DNA of 64,000 nucleotides, from NCBI RefSeq assembly GCF_025698545.1, contig NC_068569.1:8060001-8124000 (forward strand), written 5' to 3'. The notes below the pieces were generated by a model. That model saw only the letters and a program-made list of their open reading frames with translations, did not search any database and was not told the DNA's origin. This DNA comes from Gossypium raimondii. Taxonomy: Eukaryota; Streptophyta; Magnoliopsida; Malvales; Malvaceae. A program made the translations under genes and the position numbers. Positions 39,460 to 52,574 of the stretch are shown piece after piece; within the stretch, counting starts at the first letter, position 1; every line of letters starts with the position of its first letter.

Positions 39460-39715
39460 AAATAAATAAAGAGAGGAGTATGGTGATGGGTGGTGGTGGG
39501 GAAGGGAGTTTCACGTGGGAAGCACGGTGGTTCCAATGGTGAAAACTGAGAATGGGGCGTGGATACCGTACGGACGGGGCCACTACTCCACGTGACAATG
39601 GGGCTGCTCCAAAGGACAATGTGCCGCCGACACCCTCTGTCTTTAGGCTCCTTTTTAATAGCGAGGTGCGACCAGGCACCTATTCGCCCCCTCCGCACTC
39701 AGTCCCATCATAAAT
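39460..39715. promoter_or_regulatory. G/C-elevated island with two CACGTG boxes
   Basis: Within AT-rich surroundings this 250-bp island contains tttcacgtggga (about 39508) and ctccacgtgaca (about 39586), both palindromic G-box cores, then a TATA-like cataaatatatg at about 39710. Two overlapping minus-strand frames cross it but have no domain character (Pro/Ser/His-rich). It may be an orphan promoter or an enhancer-like block. No transcript was identified. Confidence 0.35.
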
Positions 39716-42236
39716 ATATGAATATCTAATATAACTCATATAAAGAATTTTATAATGAAACCTTCGAAAGAGGATTGTGCACGGATTTTGTTGTCATGAG
39801 TATTTGAGGCGTAATCTGTTATAATCCATCATCGCCTTCTACAAACCCAAGTATATGTCCAGATGTTCTCCTTCTGTGTAAAGGAGTTTTATTATTATTT
39901 TTAATTATAATCTGATTTTCAGGTGAAGTACTATTAAAATATTGTGGCTTATTTATTCAAAACTCAGAATTTTCAGAAAGTAAAACGCAACAAAATTTCA
40001 TGAATCCAGTATTTTAATTAGTCTTTTATAACATACCAAAGTCACCTTTAACCTTTATAATAAAGGTATAAAAATTCATATAAAAATTTCAAAGTAAAAT
40101 TTTTTTATCTAAAAGTAAAAAATTCATATTCTGAAGTTTATAATAAATAACTTATGACTTGAAAATACAATTTCAAAGTAAAATTACATTCTAAAATTCA
40201 TATAAAAAACTATCATTATGTAATTTGCAGGCTTAATTAAATGACAGAATATATGTATGTATACACATATAAAATCTATGAAACATCAGTCTCGTGTTCA
40301 CACACCAAAGAGATATCAAGACACTTACTTGAACTTCTTAAACCAAAACCCAAAAGTAAAAAATAATAATCATCTTAAAATTCCTTCTAAAATTATTTTA
40401 AATTTGATGGCTATTTTTCTCAATAATATTATCTTTTAAAATTTTAACTCTATTAATTTTCATAAAATATAATTATATTTAACATTTATTTAATTATTTT
40501 CCAAAAGCGTATACATCAATCAGGATGACATCTTTTCGTTAACTCAAACATATAGGCAATCTAGCTGCCTATATATGATAATAATATCCAAGTTATATCA
40601 CATCATTTAAAAACTGTAGTTTGAAGTATAATGAATGCAGATGGTACCTTTTCTTTTCTACTTTTGATTTAATAATTTGACTCTTCGTAACTATGATATG
40701 AACCCTAGGCGTAGAATGCGGTATTTACTACCCGTTTGTTTTTTTTTTTTTGAACTTTATACCAGTGTTGTGGTTGAAAGAAAATAGTTGAAGTTGTCCA
40801 TCAGGTGGATCTACCGGTGGCTAATTCTGAGCATTTCGTTGTATATCCGGCGGAGGGTGACTGATTTATGATATGATATGATCTGATCTGATCTGATCCT
40901 CCTGCTGTTGCCTCTGACAAATCAGCTGTTTCAAGTTTTGGCAAACAGCAACTTGAAATACACTAGGAATAAAAAGGCCGACCTCACGCTTTTCAGTATA
41001 GCAACGTCTACAGGGAAAACACTCAATTATTTGTTAGCGGAGGATATTGAGCTGTTCATTGTAGACTTCCAAACAAATGAGGCAGAAGACGAACACCATA
41101 TACAATATATCATTTTTAGATAGGAAAATATCATGGGAAATCCATCGATTTACATTTGAAGCTTACAACGCAGTTCAAATAATAAATGTATATAACATCG
41201 ATGATAGTAATAAATATGGCAGTGAATTAAAATAGTCATTATGGTCGGTGTTTTTTTTTTAAGTTTTTGTTTTTAATTGTGCTATGTAAGATTTGACATG
41301 TAATTTAACGATTTTAATAATTGAAGGATATGATTGATATAATATTGATAATTCGATAATGTAATTAGAATGTTTCAATATTTGGAGGGCAATTTAAAAT
41401 AAGAGTAATAATTTAGAGATATTTACTCCAATAATAATGATATTTTGGAAATATAGTGAACATAGGTGGATTATTGGTATCCCTCTAAATGCGAAATAGA
41501 GGGATGTTAAAATTGATGTTAGCAACAGGTATATGTGCCTCAACTCGCAGCTCTGAAGGAATGCAAATACAGCCACAGCCATTTCATCCCTTGTTTGCCC
41601 ACACATTAGTTTATATTTGCAATAATCTTATTTGTATAAAACTTAGATTTGACTTCGATTAGTAATATAAATAATTGGGTGTATAAATTGTACACTGTGC
41701 ACAAAGTGAATTACTTATTTTTAACCGGAAGTGAAAATGCTAAATGTTACATCTCAATTTGTTTTATTATGAAACGAGAGGCTAAGAAAATCTTTAATTC
41801 CGCATGCATGCGATGGTGTACTAAATTAATTCGTGGCTACTCTTTTGTTTTGGACGGTGACCCAAAATCATATTTTATGGGGAAAATCAATTAGATCGAC
41901 ATGACTGACGGTGACACCCAAGAAAAACAAAAACAATTCATGAGGGCTCCATTACAATAATTAACCTTAATTTGTTTCATTCACCTTTAAGGTTTAGCTT
42001 TGGAAGGCCAATCAGAACAGTAGACATTCACCTTTAATTCTTGAATAAGGAATTAAATAATTTTATCATTATCTAAATTGAATTACAGAAGTAGCTACAT
42101 AATCAGAAGAGTGTTGGATTTCTTACATGTGAATCACAGAATCTTGTTTTGTGTAAATGGGACGCTGTTTTCCCTTGAATTTTATTTATTTTTTCATATT
42201 CACATTTATTTTTTTATTATTTCATTATATTTTTTT
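39716..42236. other. Intergenic DNA with a partial family B element
   Basis: About 41228-41440 matches only the right half of the family B element (atgtaatttaacgattttaa and gtaattagaatgttt segments shared with 1200-1345). A GATAT/GATCT microsatellite sits at about 40868-40898. The rest is AT-rich and non-coding. Confidence 0.45.
40868..40898. repeat. atgat/ctgat short tandem repeat
   Basis: Consecutive units of five bases, first atatg/atatg type and then atctg/atctg type, form a compound microsatellite. Confidence 0.75.
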
Positions 42237-43056
42237 GACCCCTGCTGTTAATGCTGTTAAAAGAATAGTAATCAATTAGAAACACCACATATGTCTCAGT
42301 GACCGCTAATGTGGTCATCAACCACGTTAATTGTCTATTGACCGTATCAAAACATTGTAAAAAATATTAAAAATATATAAAAATTGTAGAGAATATTTAA
42401 ATTATTAAAACATTAAAATGGTATAAAAATATTGTTAAAAACATTTTAAAATTGTAAAAGAAGTTGTTAAAATCATAAAACATTATTTAAAATTAAAAAA
42501 AGTAAAAATGTAAATAATTAACAAATCGATTGCTTCTTCTTCTTCAACTTTCTCTATAAATTCCAAAATAATACAAGGAGATTTTTATGTTACCTTTTAC
42601 TTTCTTTTCTTGCTTTATTATGATGGCATTCTTGTTCTCATATTCACAGTCTTCAAACAAGTAACAATATATGATTCGATTAAAAATTATAAAATTATTT
42701 AAAATTGTGAACTAGCCAATTAAATGTTTAAATGCTACTTATTCACAATTTTAATAATTATTCATAATTTTTAAATAAATTTCACAATTTTGATGATCTT
42801 TACAAATTTTAAATAGTGTTTTTATAATTTTAATAACTTTTTACAATTTAAAAATATTTTTAACAATATTTATTTTTTTAAAAGTTTTAATATTTTTTTA
42901 ATATTTTTTTATATATTTTTAAATATTATTTTATGATTTTCAATAAACTCTACAATCTTTTGATCTAATCAACACGACTAATGGCCACATCATCGTCCAC
43001 ATTAGTGTGTTTTGGTTGGTTTCTTTTTCTTTTTAACATCATTAAAGGAAGGGGCC
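42237..43056. repeat. Long foldback element (about 820 bp)
   Basis: The left end gacccctgctgttaatgctg and the inverse of the right end (ggccccttcctttaatgatg) correspond. Inward, cattagcggtcactgag-like and cacattagtg segments and long AT-rich tracts also pair (ttgtaaaaaatattaaaaat on the left against its inverse on the right). The whole segment could fold into one extended hairpin. It has no coding capacity. Confidence 0.6.
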
Positions 43057-46000
43057 AAAAAGTGTAATAGAATTATAGTTTAAGTATTAAAATGGAACAA
43101 AAAAAAGTTTAGGGAACAAAATGAGTAAATGGGTATAGTTCAGGGGCCGAACAGTCAATAAAGCCGAATGGGAATGGGGAGCTGTGTTAAAATACTTGGG
43201 CTGAAGGAGGGCGGTGAAGTCCATGGACGTAACAGCCTATCAGTGGTTGAAGCTGGGGTAACCCCAAATTCTTATAGTCTTGGGTTAAGGCTAAAAGCCG
43301 AAATAGATAATCTATATGATCTAAAACTTTTAGTAGTAGTAGTTTGGGCCTATTACACCATACCTAAAACCCCAGAAGATTTGGTGCAGTGGTTTTGTTG
43401 AGGATGAAGCAACCTTTGGTTTGGACTCGGAGTGCCAAGATCACCTGATTCAAGTTATAGTAATTAATGCGTAGCCTGGGAATGAAAATGACGCCCATTG
43501 TCCCTCCACACCTGCATCGTGCCTTGCTTAGCTACCCTTCAAGCATACCATGATTGTTATTCTAAACCATCTTTACATTGATCCAAGACCCAGAGTGAGG
43601 CACCAACATCCGTATCGGCATTTGCGTTAGCTCAGGGCATCCATTCCAAGCATGTTACTGCGCTGCTGTACAAGCCAGTTCCAAGATTTACGTTGGGTTG
43701 CTTGCTTGGTTTGTCCTTGTGATGGTGTTAGTTGCAATGGACTCAAACACTACTTAATTAGCATTTAGCACAAACAATATTTATTGGTTGGTCGACCATT
43801 TAACCTCAAACTTAATATTAACTAGGAGCTGGTTTTATATATTATAGATTTTGACATATCAGTTATGTTGTGAAGTTGCTAATGGATCTGATAGCCATAC
43901 TGGCCATCACATAGTGTTCTATCACAGGCGTAGACTTTTGTGCTGCTAACACGTCGATCATCCGATCACCATTGTTGATAGAAACAGGTGCTTTGAAATG
44001 AGCCAACTACCATCAAGCTTATCTTCAATCTTCAACCCTTTTTTTAATGAAGAAAAATTATTTTGAGATTAATCAAAACATATTAAAAAGATTGGTTTAT
44101 CATGTGATGATATGCATTTCTGGATTAGTACGATGCATGAATTCTAAAAAATATTTTGAACAATGTACTTGTGTACGGTGGGTATTTTATCAAGCATTTC
44201 AAACGATGTTTTTCCAGGTTTATATATATATATATGTGTGTGTATAAGTTTTAGCAATGCAGAAGTCAATGCTCCTGATGATGTATTAATCATAGTTCAC
44301 GCTTTATGGCCTCTCGAGATAATGTTGAGGTGGATTCTTATGGTCAACGTTCATTACTTTAATTGTAGTTGCCTTGGCTAGCTAACTTGATGAAATCTTG
44401 TCATCAAACTTAATCAGTTTTGATTAGTATAACTAAACTTTGGTTCTTTTCCTTTTGTATGGTCGGCTATGATTGATAGATCAATTAAAAGTTATCATAT
44501 AGTGAATAAGAGCTGGCATTTATCTTTAAATGCTTTACGACATTTCTGAGTTTAATCATTCCACGATTCTTATATATTATTCTAGTCAAAGTGTATGAAA
44601 TGCATCACTTGACATATAAAGAAAAAAGAAATGTTAATTCAGTGCAGATTTTCGCTTCTAAAAGCTGGTAAGCTTTATCCATTTCCTAGTAAGCAATGTG
44701 ATGAGGGATGAGTTAAACATGTTATAATGGAGTTTTTATTAATATTACACAACATTATCCTCCATCTTTTTTTCCTTTTTCCAACTTCTAGATGCCTTAA
44801 CCATCAGACTCTCGCTCTTGAAAGATGCAAAAAAATTCAAGCGGAGTTACTTTCCTCTTCATCTCCATAAAATTCCAACCATAGGGTACACTTCCAAAAG
44901 CTCTCGGAGCCTGTGAAAGGGTAAGACTGAGATATATCATATAGTTTCTGTCTGCATCAATAAACCGGTAAGCAAAAGTAGCAAACTATGGGGAAGAAAG
45001 AAAAACAAAACTCTAGTTTATGCATTAAGAAATAATGAATCATTTGACTTATGAATAAGTACGAAATTGTGGGCATTATTTTTATGCTTTTTTTATTAAT
45101 ATTTCAACTCTGGAGACTGAATTAAATTTCATCGAAATTATTTGCTATATGTGAATTTTGGTCAAGTTAACGAGGGGTTTGAGTTGCCAAACTAGCCCAA
45201 GTAGGGATGGACATGTATATTTTATTAATTTTATCCTGTTTTTGAGAATTTAAGTATAGGTAATTAAGTAAGTTTGTCAAACATTGATCTGTCAAGGCTT
45301 CTCCTTTAGTTTAGGTTAACATAATAAACAAGGGTGATTTCAGAAACCTTTAGCAACATGTAGAGGATGAGATCACGAGGTTAGCATGTGTACTTCCACT
45401 TTGTTCCAGGAGACTGCTATTACCATTTGTCAAGCTGTATGTATCTGACCTCATCAAATGCAATAATAATAAACTAAAATATAGGAAACAAAATACTAAA
45501 AGTAACTAAAGCAATACATACATCCAAATTTATACTGGCTTGGACCTTTTGAACACATATATCTATATATTTCTAGTTTTGCCGACCTATTAAATTATAT
45601 TTAATATCTATCAACAAAAAAATCGTAAGGGCCTGCTGGACTACTATTTGCATTTTAAAGATGGAAAGCTAGGATTTGCCTTTCTTTTTCCTTGCTTTGA
45701 TTTAGATGAAACAGAAATTGATATCAAGCTGCACATGAATGTTTTTGGATGGAGGATTATCCTACTTACTTCAATAAAATATTTATTTTCAAAAAAGAAA
45801 AAAAAGTGAGATTGATCACTGGCTATATAATTGACATATCATTGGAAGAATTACAGCTTCAATGAAACATAGAAAATCACAAAAGCCCTATATTAATCAA
45901 GGTCTTATTTATTAAGGTAAGCATTGGTAGCTGGACCACAAACATCATTAGCTTGGTTAAATCTCTGTAATAGACTAAATTAATTACTTGTAGCGACTCG

Positions 46001-46306
46001 GCCGTCGAGTCCGAACCACTCCATCTCTGCCAGGGAAAATGTTACTGCCCTATAGTGCCCTTATTTCTCAAGTGCCATTGATTATTCATGTTGATAATAT
46101 GGGGTTAGTTTGGTAGTTTAAGCAGCTGGTGGACCCCACTACAGAGTACTAATTGATCCCTTGAATATATGATGAGACATTTTCCCTTTAGCTTGATGCG
46201 GCGAAGTGGATTAATCTTTTTATATACTAATTTTTAAATATCTTTTTAACTGTTGGGAATCTCCATTAGCTCTTTAAACAGCTCTTAAATGTCAAAGGCA
46301 TTCTCA
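43057..46306. other. Intergenic DNA upstream of NRT2
   Basis: No gene was recognised. About 43150-43700 is less AT-rich than average, with open frames up to 77 codons but no conserved domains. The final 500 bases should hold much of the NRT2 promoter. Nitrate-response (NRE-like) sites were looked for without a convincing match. Confidence 0.45.
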
Positions 46307-46314
46307 TATAAATA
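46307..46314 (+). promoter_or_regulatory. TATA box of NRT2
   Basis: TATAAATA lies 108 bases before the ATG, giving an expected start near 46340 and a short leader of about 80 bases that contains several A-rich and AC-rich stretches. No upstream ATG lies between the expected start and 46422. Confidence 0.6.
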
Positions 46315-46421
46315 CCAATCAAGTTTTCTTTAGTCTAAACAACAATAAAGGAACTTCCTTTCTACACTTTTCCTGCTTTGGCATATAGAGAGGGAAAGGA
46401 CCAATTTAGAAAAGAGAGACA

Positions 46422-48194
<1,773 letters not shown>

Positions 48195-50589
48195 CCTATC
48201 CAGGCGTGGAACAGTAGATATTACAAATTAATCTTTCTTGTTGAATAATGGGAAGGGTTATTGTACCGTGTTGTATTCTGAATCTGAACCTTTGCCTTTT
48301 CATCTCTTTTGCTTCTTGGGAAGCGCTTCTTGTGTTGTTTAGATGCAACATTAATACTATTATAATATCCATAACTAGGATTCCAAGTTATTGAAGAAAA
48401 GAATCTAAATGGGAATTGTTTATTGATGTGCGTGGCAGTGGCAATCTTAATTTTTTAATATCAAGGGAAAGTTGACTTGTCTTTCATTGTGAAACACAAC
48501 TCGAGTTTTGTCCATGCATATGTAAGCACAACATATTAAAAAAAATGTAGGGCTGGGCTAGTTGGGAAAAGGGAAACAAAAGAGTCCTGATTCATACTCA
48601 GGACACTGGTCACAACATTAGTGAAATGGGATTTTTGGTTTTATATTACAACTTTGCAACCACAATTCCATTTAAATCGTGAGGGTAAAATTTTTACCCA
48701 CCTACTTATCTTATTCAACACTATTTTTTGGTTTAAGAAAAAAATTCAAATAAAATCGAAAATTTCAATAATTTATCAAACACTCTCAACTTTTTCTATT
48801 TATTATTATTTCTTGGAGCTTTATAAACTTTTTGATATTACATATTTTTAGATTTTTAAGAATTTAGAATTTTTAAAATTTTATCTTTTATTTTATAGAA
48901 TTTTATATATTTTTACTTTTCTTTTGAATTATTTATATTTTATATAATTTTTGGCCATTTATATTTTATACAATCTTTTTACAATTATTTCATAGAAATG
49001 ACGACATAGCTCTATGTATATGACATGCTGTGTCCATGATATGGATAAAACAATGCCACATGGTGCTTTGTTATAGATAAAAATTTCATATGGTTTTATA
49101 ATGTTTTTAGATTAAACGTTATGATTAGATATGTTAATGATACTTGTTACGTAAGTTTGAAGGCTCATTTGAAATTTAAAAGGGTTTAGATAAAAATATT
49201 ATATTCGAAAAATGAGTTTAGGTAAAAAAATTAGTTCTATTTAAAAATCTGAGTCGAGTTTGGGTTTGAACCTTCAAGGCCCAAGCTCAACTTATTTTTC
49301 AAGTTTGTAATGTTTATATTATATTATTTTTATATATTATATAATCTATAACACATAAAAATTAAACCAATAGTAATATATAGTACTATTCTAATGTATA
49401 CATTAACAAAATTTAAGATCACTATCTATAAAACTGTAATAGATAAAAAATATTAAATTATTAAATTAAAATAAATATTTTTAAAATTTTAAAAAATTGA
49501 ACAAACCTAAAACGATCTTGGATTAACTATTTACAAATATTGACGTGTTTAGGTAAAATCTTATACTCATATATTGGGCTGAACCAAGTGTGAGTAAGCC
49601 GACCCGACTCGACCCATGAACACTTCTGATTGTGATAGAATGTAAATTTAAATATAAAAAAAAAAGGGAAGAAAAAACCATAGAAATGAAAAGGAAATAT
49701 TGTTGCGAGACTGAACCACGGGCTTTTAAAAACATTAAAAAGATAACTTCTAATTTTAACTCTACTCAGTGATTAAGGCACACTATTTTTGGCTACAAAT
49801 CTAACTTTCCAAATTAATCTGAGACGATTTGAGCGTATGAGTATAAAAAATGGTATATTCAGCAAAGGATGTTCCAACTATCACGGCTCTCTATTTGAAA
49901 ATAGAGCTCCTGCTACAATAATTTATATATATATGGCCTTTTCGTATAAATCAAATGGCAATTAGGTTATTCAAAGTCCACTTTTGATTTAGATATTATA
50001 ATTAACCTGACCTTCTGTAATATAGTGCACCACAGGTCGATAGTCAAACATGTTTACAACCACCATCTAGCAGCAACAGAATAGTGGGAACCCTGTTTTA
50101 TTGGGAAAATCATAAAACTATGATTGGTTCTTAGTAGTTCTCAAGTTGATGGGATACCATATTGTGAAAAAACAAACTGACCCTTTGGGATATACGATAG
50201 GGCCCACCCCCGGGCCCCAAGTTCAAACAATCACAATAACTAGGAATCTCTGCTGCTACCCTCCCAGGGCTTTTACAAAGTTAACGACCAATTCCTTGTT
50301 ATACAACATCAACACTTCCTACCACACTTTGTCTACCTCCTTTCCTGTTGCCTACTAATTATCTCTTCGGAGGGGCAGAAATGGCAGAAATTGAAGGTCA
50401 CCAGAAAGCTCCATGTATGGAGTGAAGCTTATCAAGTACTTTAGGTACATGCATGAAACAAGGTATCTTATATCATCTCTGAAACACAAAAAATTAATTT
50501 ACTTCTATTCCTTAGCTGAAACATGATTCTCGCCTTCCATGGGGCAGCAACATTTTGGGCAAAAACACAACATTGCTGTTCGAGCTAAA
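48195..50589. other. Intergenic DNA between NRT2 and the DnaJ-type gene
   Basis: The first 200 bases are the NRT2 3' UTR and flank. About 49160-49630 holds text related to family A MITEs (tttaggtaaaaaaattag, gtttaaaaatctgagtcgag and a right end cgacccatgaacacttct), so it is probably a badly decayed copy. The rest is AT-rich. About 50,140-50,360 contains gggcccacccccgggcccc, with no gene. Confidence 0.4.
49160..49630. repeat. Decayed family A MITE copy (probable)
   Basis: The segment order and right-end text (gacccgactcgacccatgaa) resemble the intact copies at 14683, 33168 and 35448. The left terminus is no longer recognisable and no target duplication is seen. Confidence 0.45.
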
Positions 50590-52459
50590 CTAGCTTAACT
50601 TTCCACTCCCTCCACAAGTAGTACAAGATCGAGTAGAAGAGCATTTTGTGCAGTAGCTCCATTTCTTGGGAAGTCTGAAATGATCCAGCTCCAATCCTCA
50701 ACATTTATAGCATCAATTAATATACAGGGGAAGAATGAATGAGGAAATATATATATATAGAGAGAGAGAGAGAGAGCGAGAGAGAAAATACCCAGCTGTG
50801 TATCGTGTGGCCATATTCTTTGCAGTCAGTCTTGCCCTTTCTGCACTTTCTTCTGACATTTTTTTCAACACAAATCCTTCACCTCTACATTCTGAACATA
50901 TCCCAGAACCCTCACAATCTTCACAAGTTCTCAAAGGAACCTTCAATCTCAAAGGAAAGATCAAAGGTCAAGGCTTCGGCAACATTCCAAACCAAATGCA
51001 CTCGTGGAACGCACAAGGAAAATTTTACTTGCTTCAATGTTTATGAAATCAACATTTTTAAAATCAAAGGAGGAAACATAAAGAGTACTAACCTCAGTTG
51101 CATCAGAAGCTTTAGTTCTCCTAACAAGAAACGTTGCTGCCGCTCCCACAACTGTTGCAGCGATTGCAACTGAAGCAGCCGTTTCCGGCAGTGCCAAAGA
51201 TGGCGTGGCTAATTTTCGTCTATGTTCTTTTGGTTTTGCAGTAATCAAGGAAAAGGCTCTATGATCTAGTGCACTCTGGACTTTTGGCCACGAATCTCCT
51301 AGTGCTTCACAACATCATAAGGAAATATCAGCAAAAGCAACCTCCAACTTAACAAAACAGTATCATCATGTATAAATTGCTAAAGGATCACAGCTTACTT
51401 GACCGACGCCCTTTTACTTTTTTTTATATTATCCAGGGTCAATCAAATTAGCTCGCAAAGCTCAAGCAAACTGACAATTTTCCACAATCCATCAATCAAA
51501 TAACACTCCAACAACGCAGATAAACTGCATTCTGTCAGGTTAAATGAAATGAAAATCCAAAATCCAACTTAAAGAACAGAACAGACAGGAAACAAGGGCC
51601 CAATTCCCAGGGGAAAGGAATCTAGTTTCTATCTTACTCAAAGCACCTAAGTTATTTGTGGAAAGAAATTAGGGCATATCAAAGGCTTGCCTTTAGTAAT
51701 CTATAAATTCTTTGATCCAATCACAATTTTTATGGAACTAACACCATCGGTTGAATGGGAGAAAAGACTTGTAAGATGGCCAAATTGAGAGAATCATATG
51801 ATAGCCCAGAGCAATGAAATCAGATTAACAAACACAAGGATTTGCTCCTCCAAAAATCATTAGCAGTAATGAAACCAATCAAGTACTACACTGACATGGG
51901 CCATGACCTTCAGCTTCTATAATCCAGCAGACCTAAAGCCTTAATAATAACAATTAATCATAGATATAAAGGTCTAAACCAGAAAGATTAAAACCAAAGC
52001 ATTTACTCCACCCAGAACTCTCACTGAAACAACAATCTCCAACTAACATTTAACTCTAGTGTCTCCCCCCACAGCGCAACCAACCCTATTCTAATGTTCC
52101 GTTCACCCGCCGCGACCATCAATAGCTTGAAAAAACAAGTTCAAGCAACCATCTTTAGCTTAAATGATTGCACCGTTAAATCACAAACCTTTCTTGATAA
52201 ATATTACAATAAAGGAATACAATATAACAACCACCCATATAGCTTCATATATTCAGATAAAACAACAACCCCGTGGAGACCAAGGCCTAATCTTTAATGG
52301 TTAATTGTCGATTTCTCATTACAAGGACTCTCATTGTTTCAAATTTAGGTGCATCTATTACAGCCAACTACTTCCAGTTATTTTCATAAAGCTTGAGTGG
52401 TTAAGCTCGTAATAAAGAGAGAGAAAATGAAAATTAACAAAGTCTACCTCAAATTTCTC

Positions 52460-52491
<32 letters not shown>

Positions 52492-52574
52492 CAAAATAAA
52501 TGAGAGTTTATAGTTTGTTGAGACTTACTCCTGCAGTAGGATGTAAAGGTTAAAGTCTGAAGCGAGAGCTCCAT
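50590..52574 (-). CDS. Small membrane protein with DnaJ-type CxxC zinc-finger motifs, probably plastid
   Basis: Four exons on the minus strand: 52529-52574, 51093-51304, 50792-50940 and 50590-50674. They join in phase to 163 aa. Residues 1 to about 50 look like a plastid transit peptide. One hydrophobic Ala/Val-rich segment at about 58-76 should span a membrane. Four CxxC pairs follow: CEDCEGSG (92-99), CSECRGEG (101-108), CTKC (144-147) and CTTCGGSG (153-160). These form the cysteine-rich zinc-binding fold of DnaJ without a J domain, as in BSD2 and LQY1, plastid proteins acting in RuBisCO assembly and PSII repair or thiol chemistry. Which clade it belongs to is not clear. Exon 1 (46 bases) is too short to see without phase reasoning and is the least certain; intron 1 is 1.2 kb. 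A TA/GA microsatellite fills much of the 117-bp intron 3. Confidence 0.8.
50747..50786. repeat. Compound TA/GA microsatellite in an intron
   Basis: About six TA units run into about a dozen GA units, interrupted once by cg. It lies in intron 3 of the DnaJ-type gene, ending only a few bases from that intron's donor at 50791-50790. Confidence 0.85.
52465..52491. repeat. TA microsatellite
   Basis: About 13 TA units just downstream of exon 1 of the DnaJ-type gene, in its first intron. Confidence 0.9.

Noticed and set aside
39300-39698. Two overlapping minus-strand frames (132 and 107 codons) in the GC-rich island
   Set aside because: They are Pro/Ser/His-rich in two frames over the same bases, which is typical of composition rather than coding. 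I kept the island only as a possible regulatory block.
46060-46205. A possible nitrate-response element in the NRT2 promoter (ccctt...aag at about 46068)
   Set aside because: The spacing between the half sites is seven bases rather than the ten I recall for NRE. A second candidate near 46155 also fails. I do not call a site.
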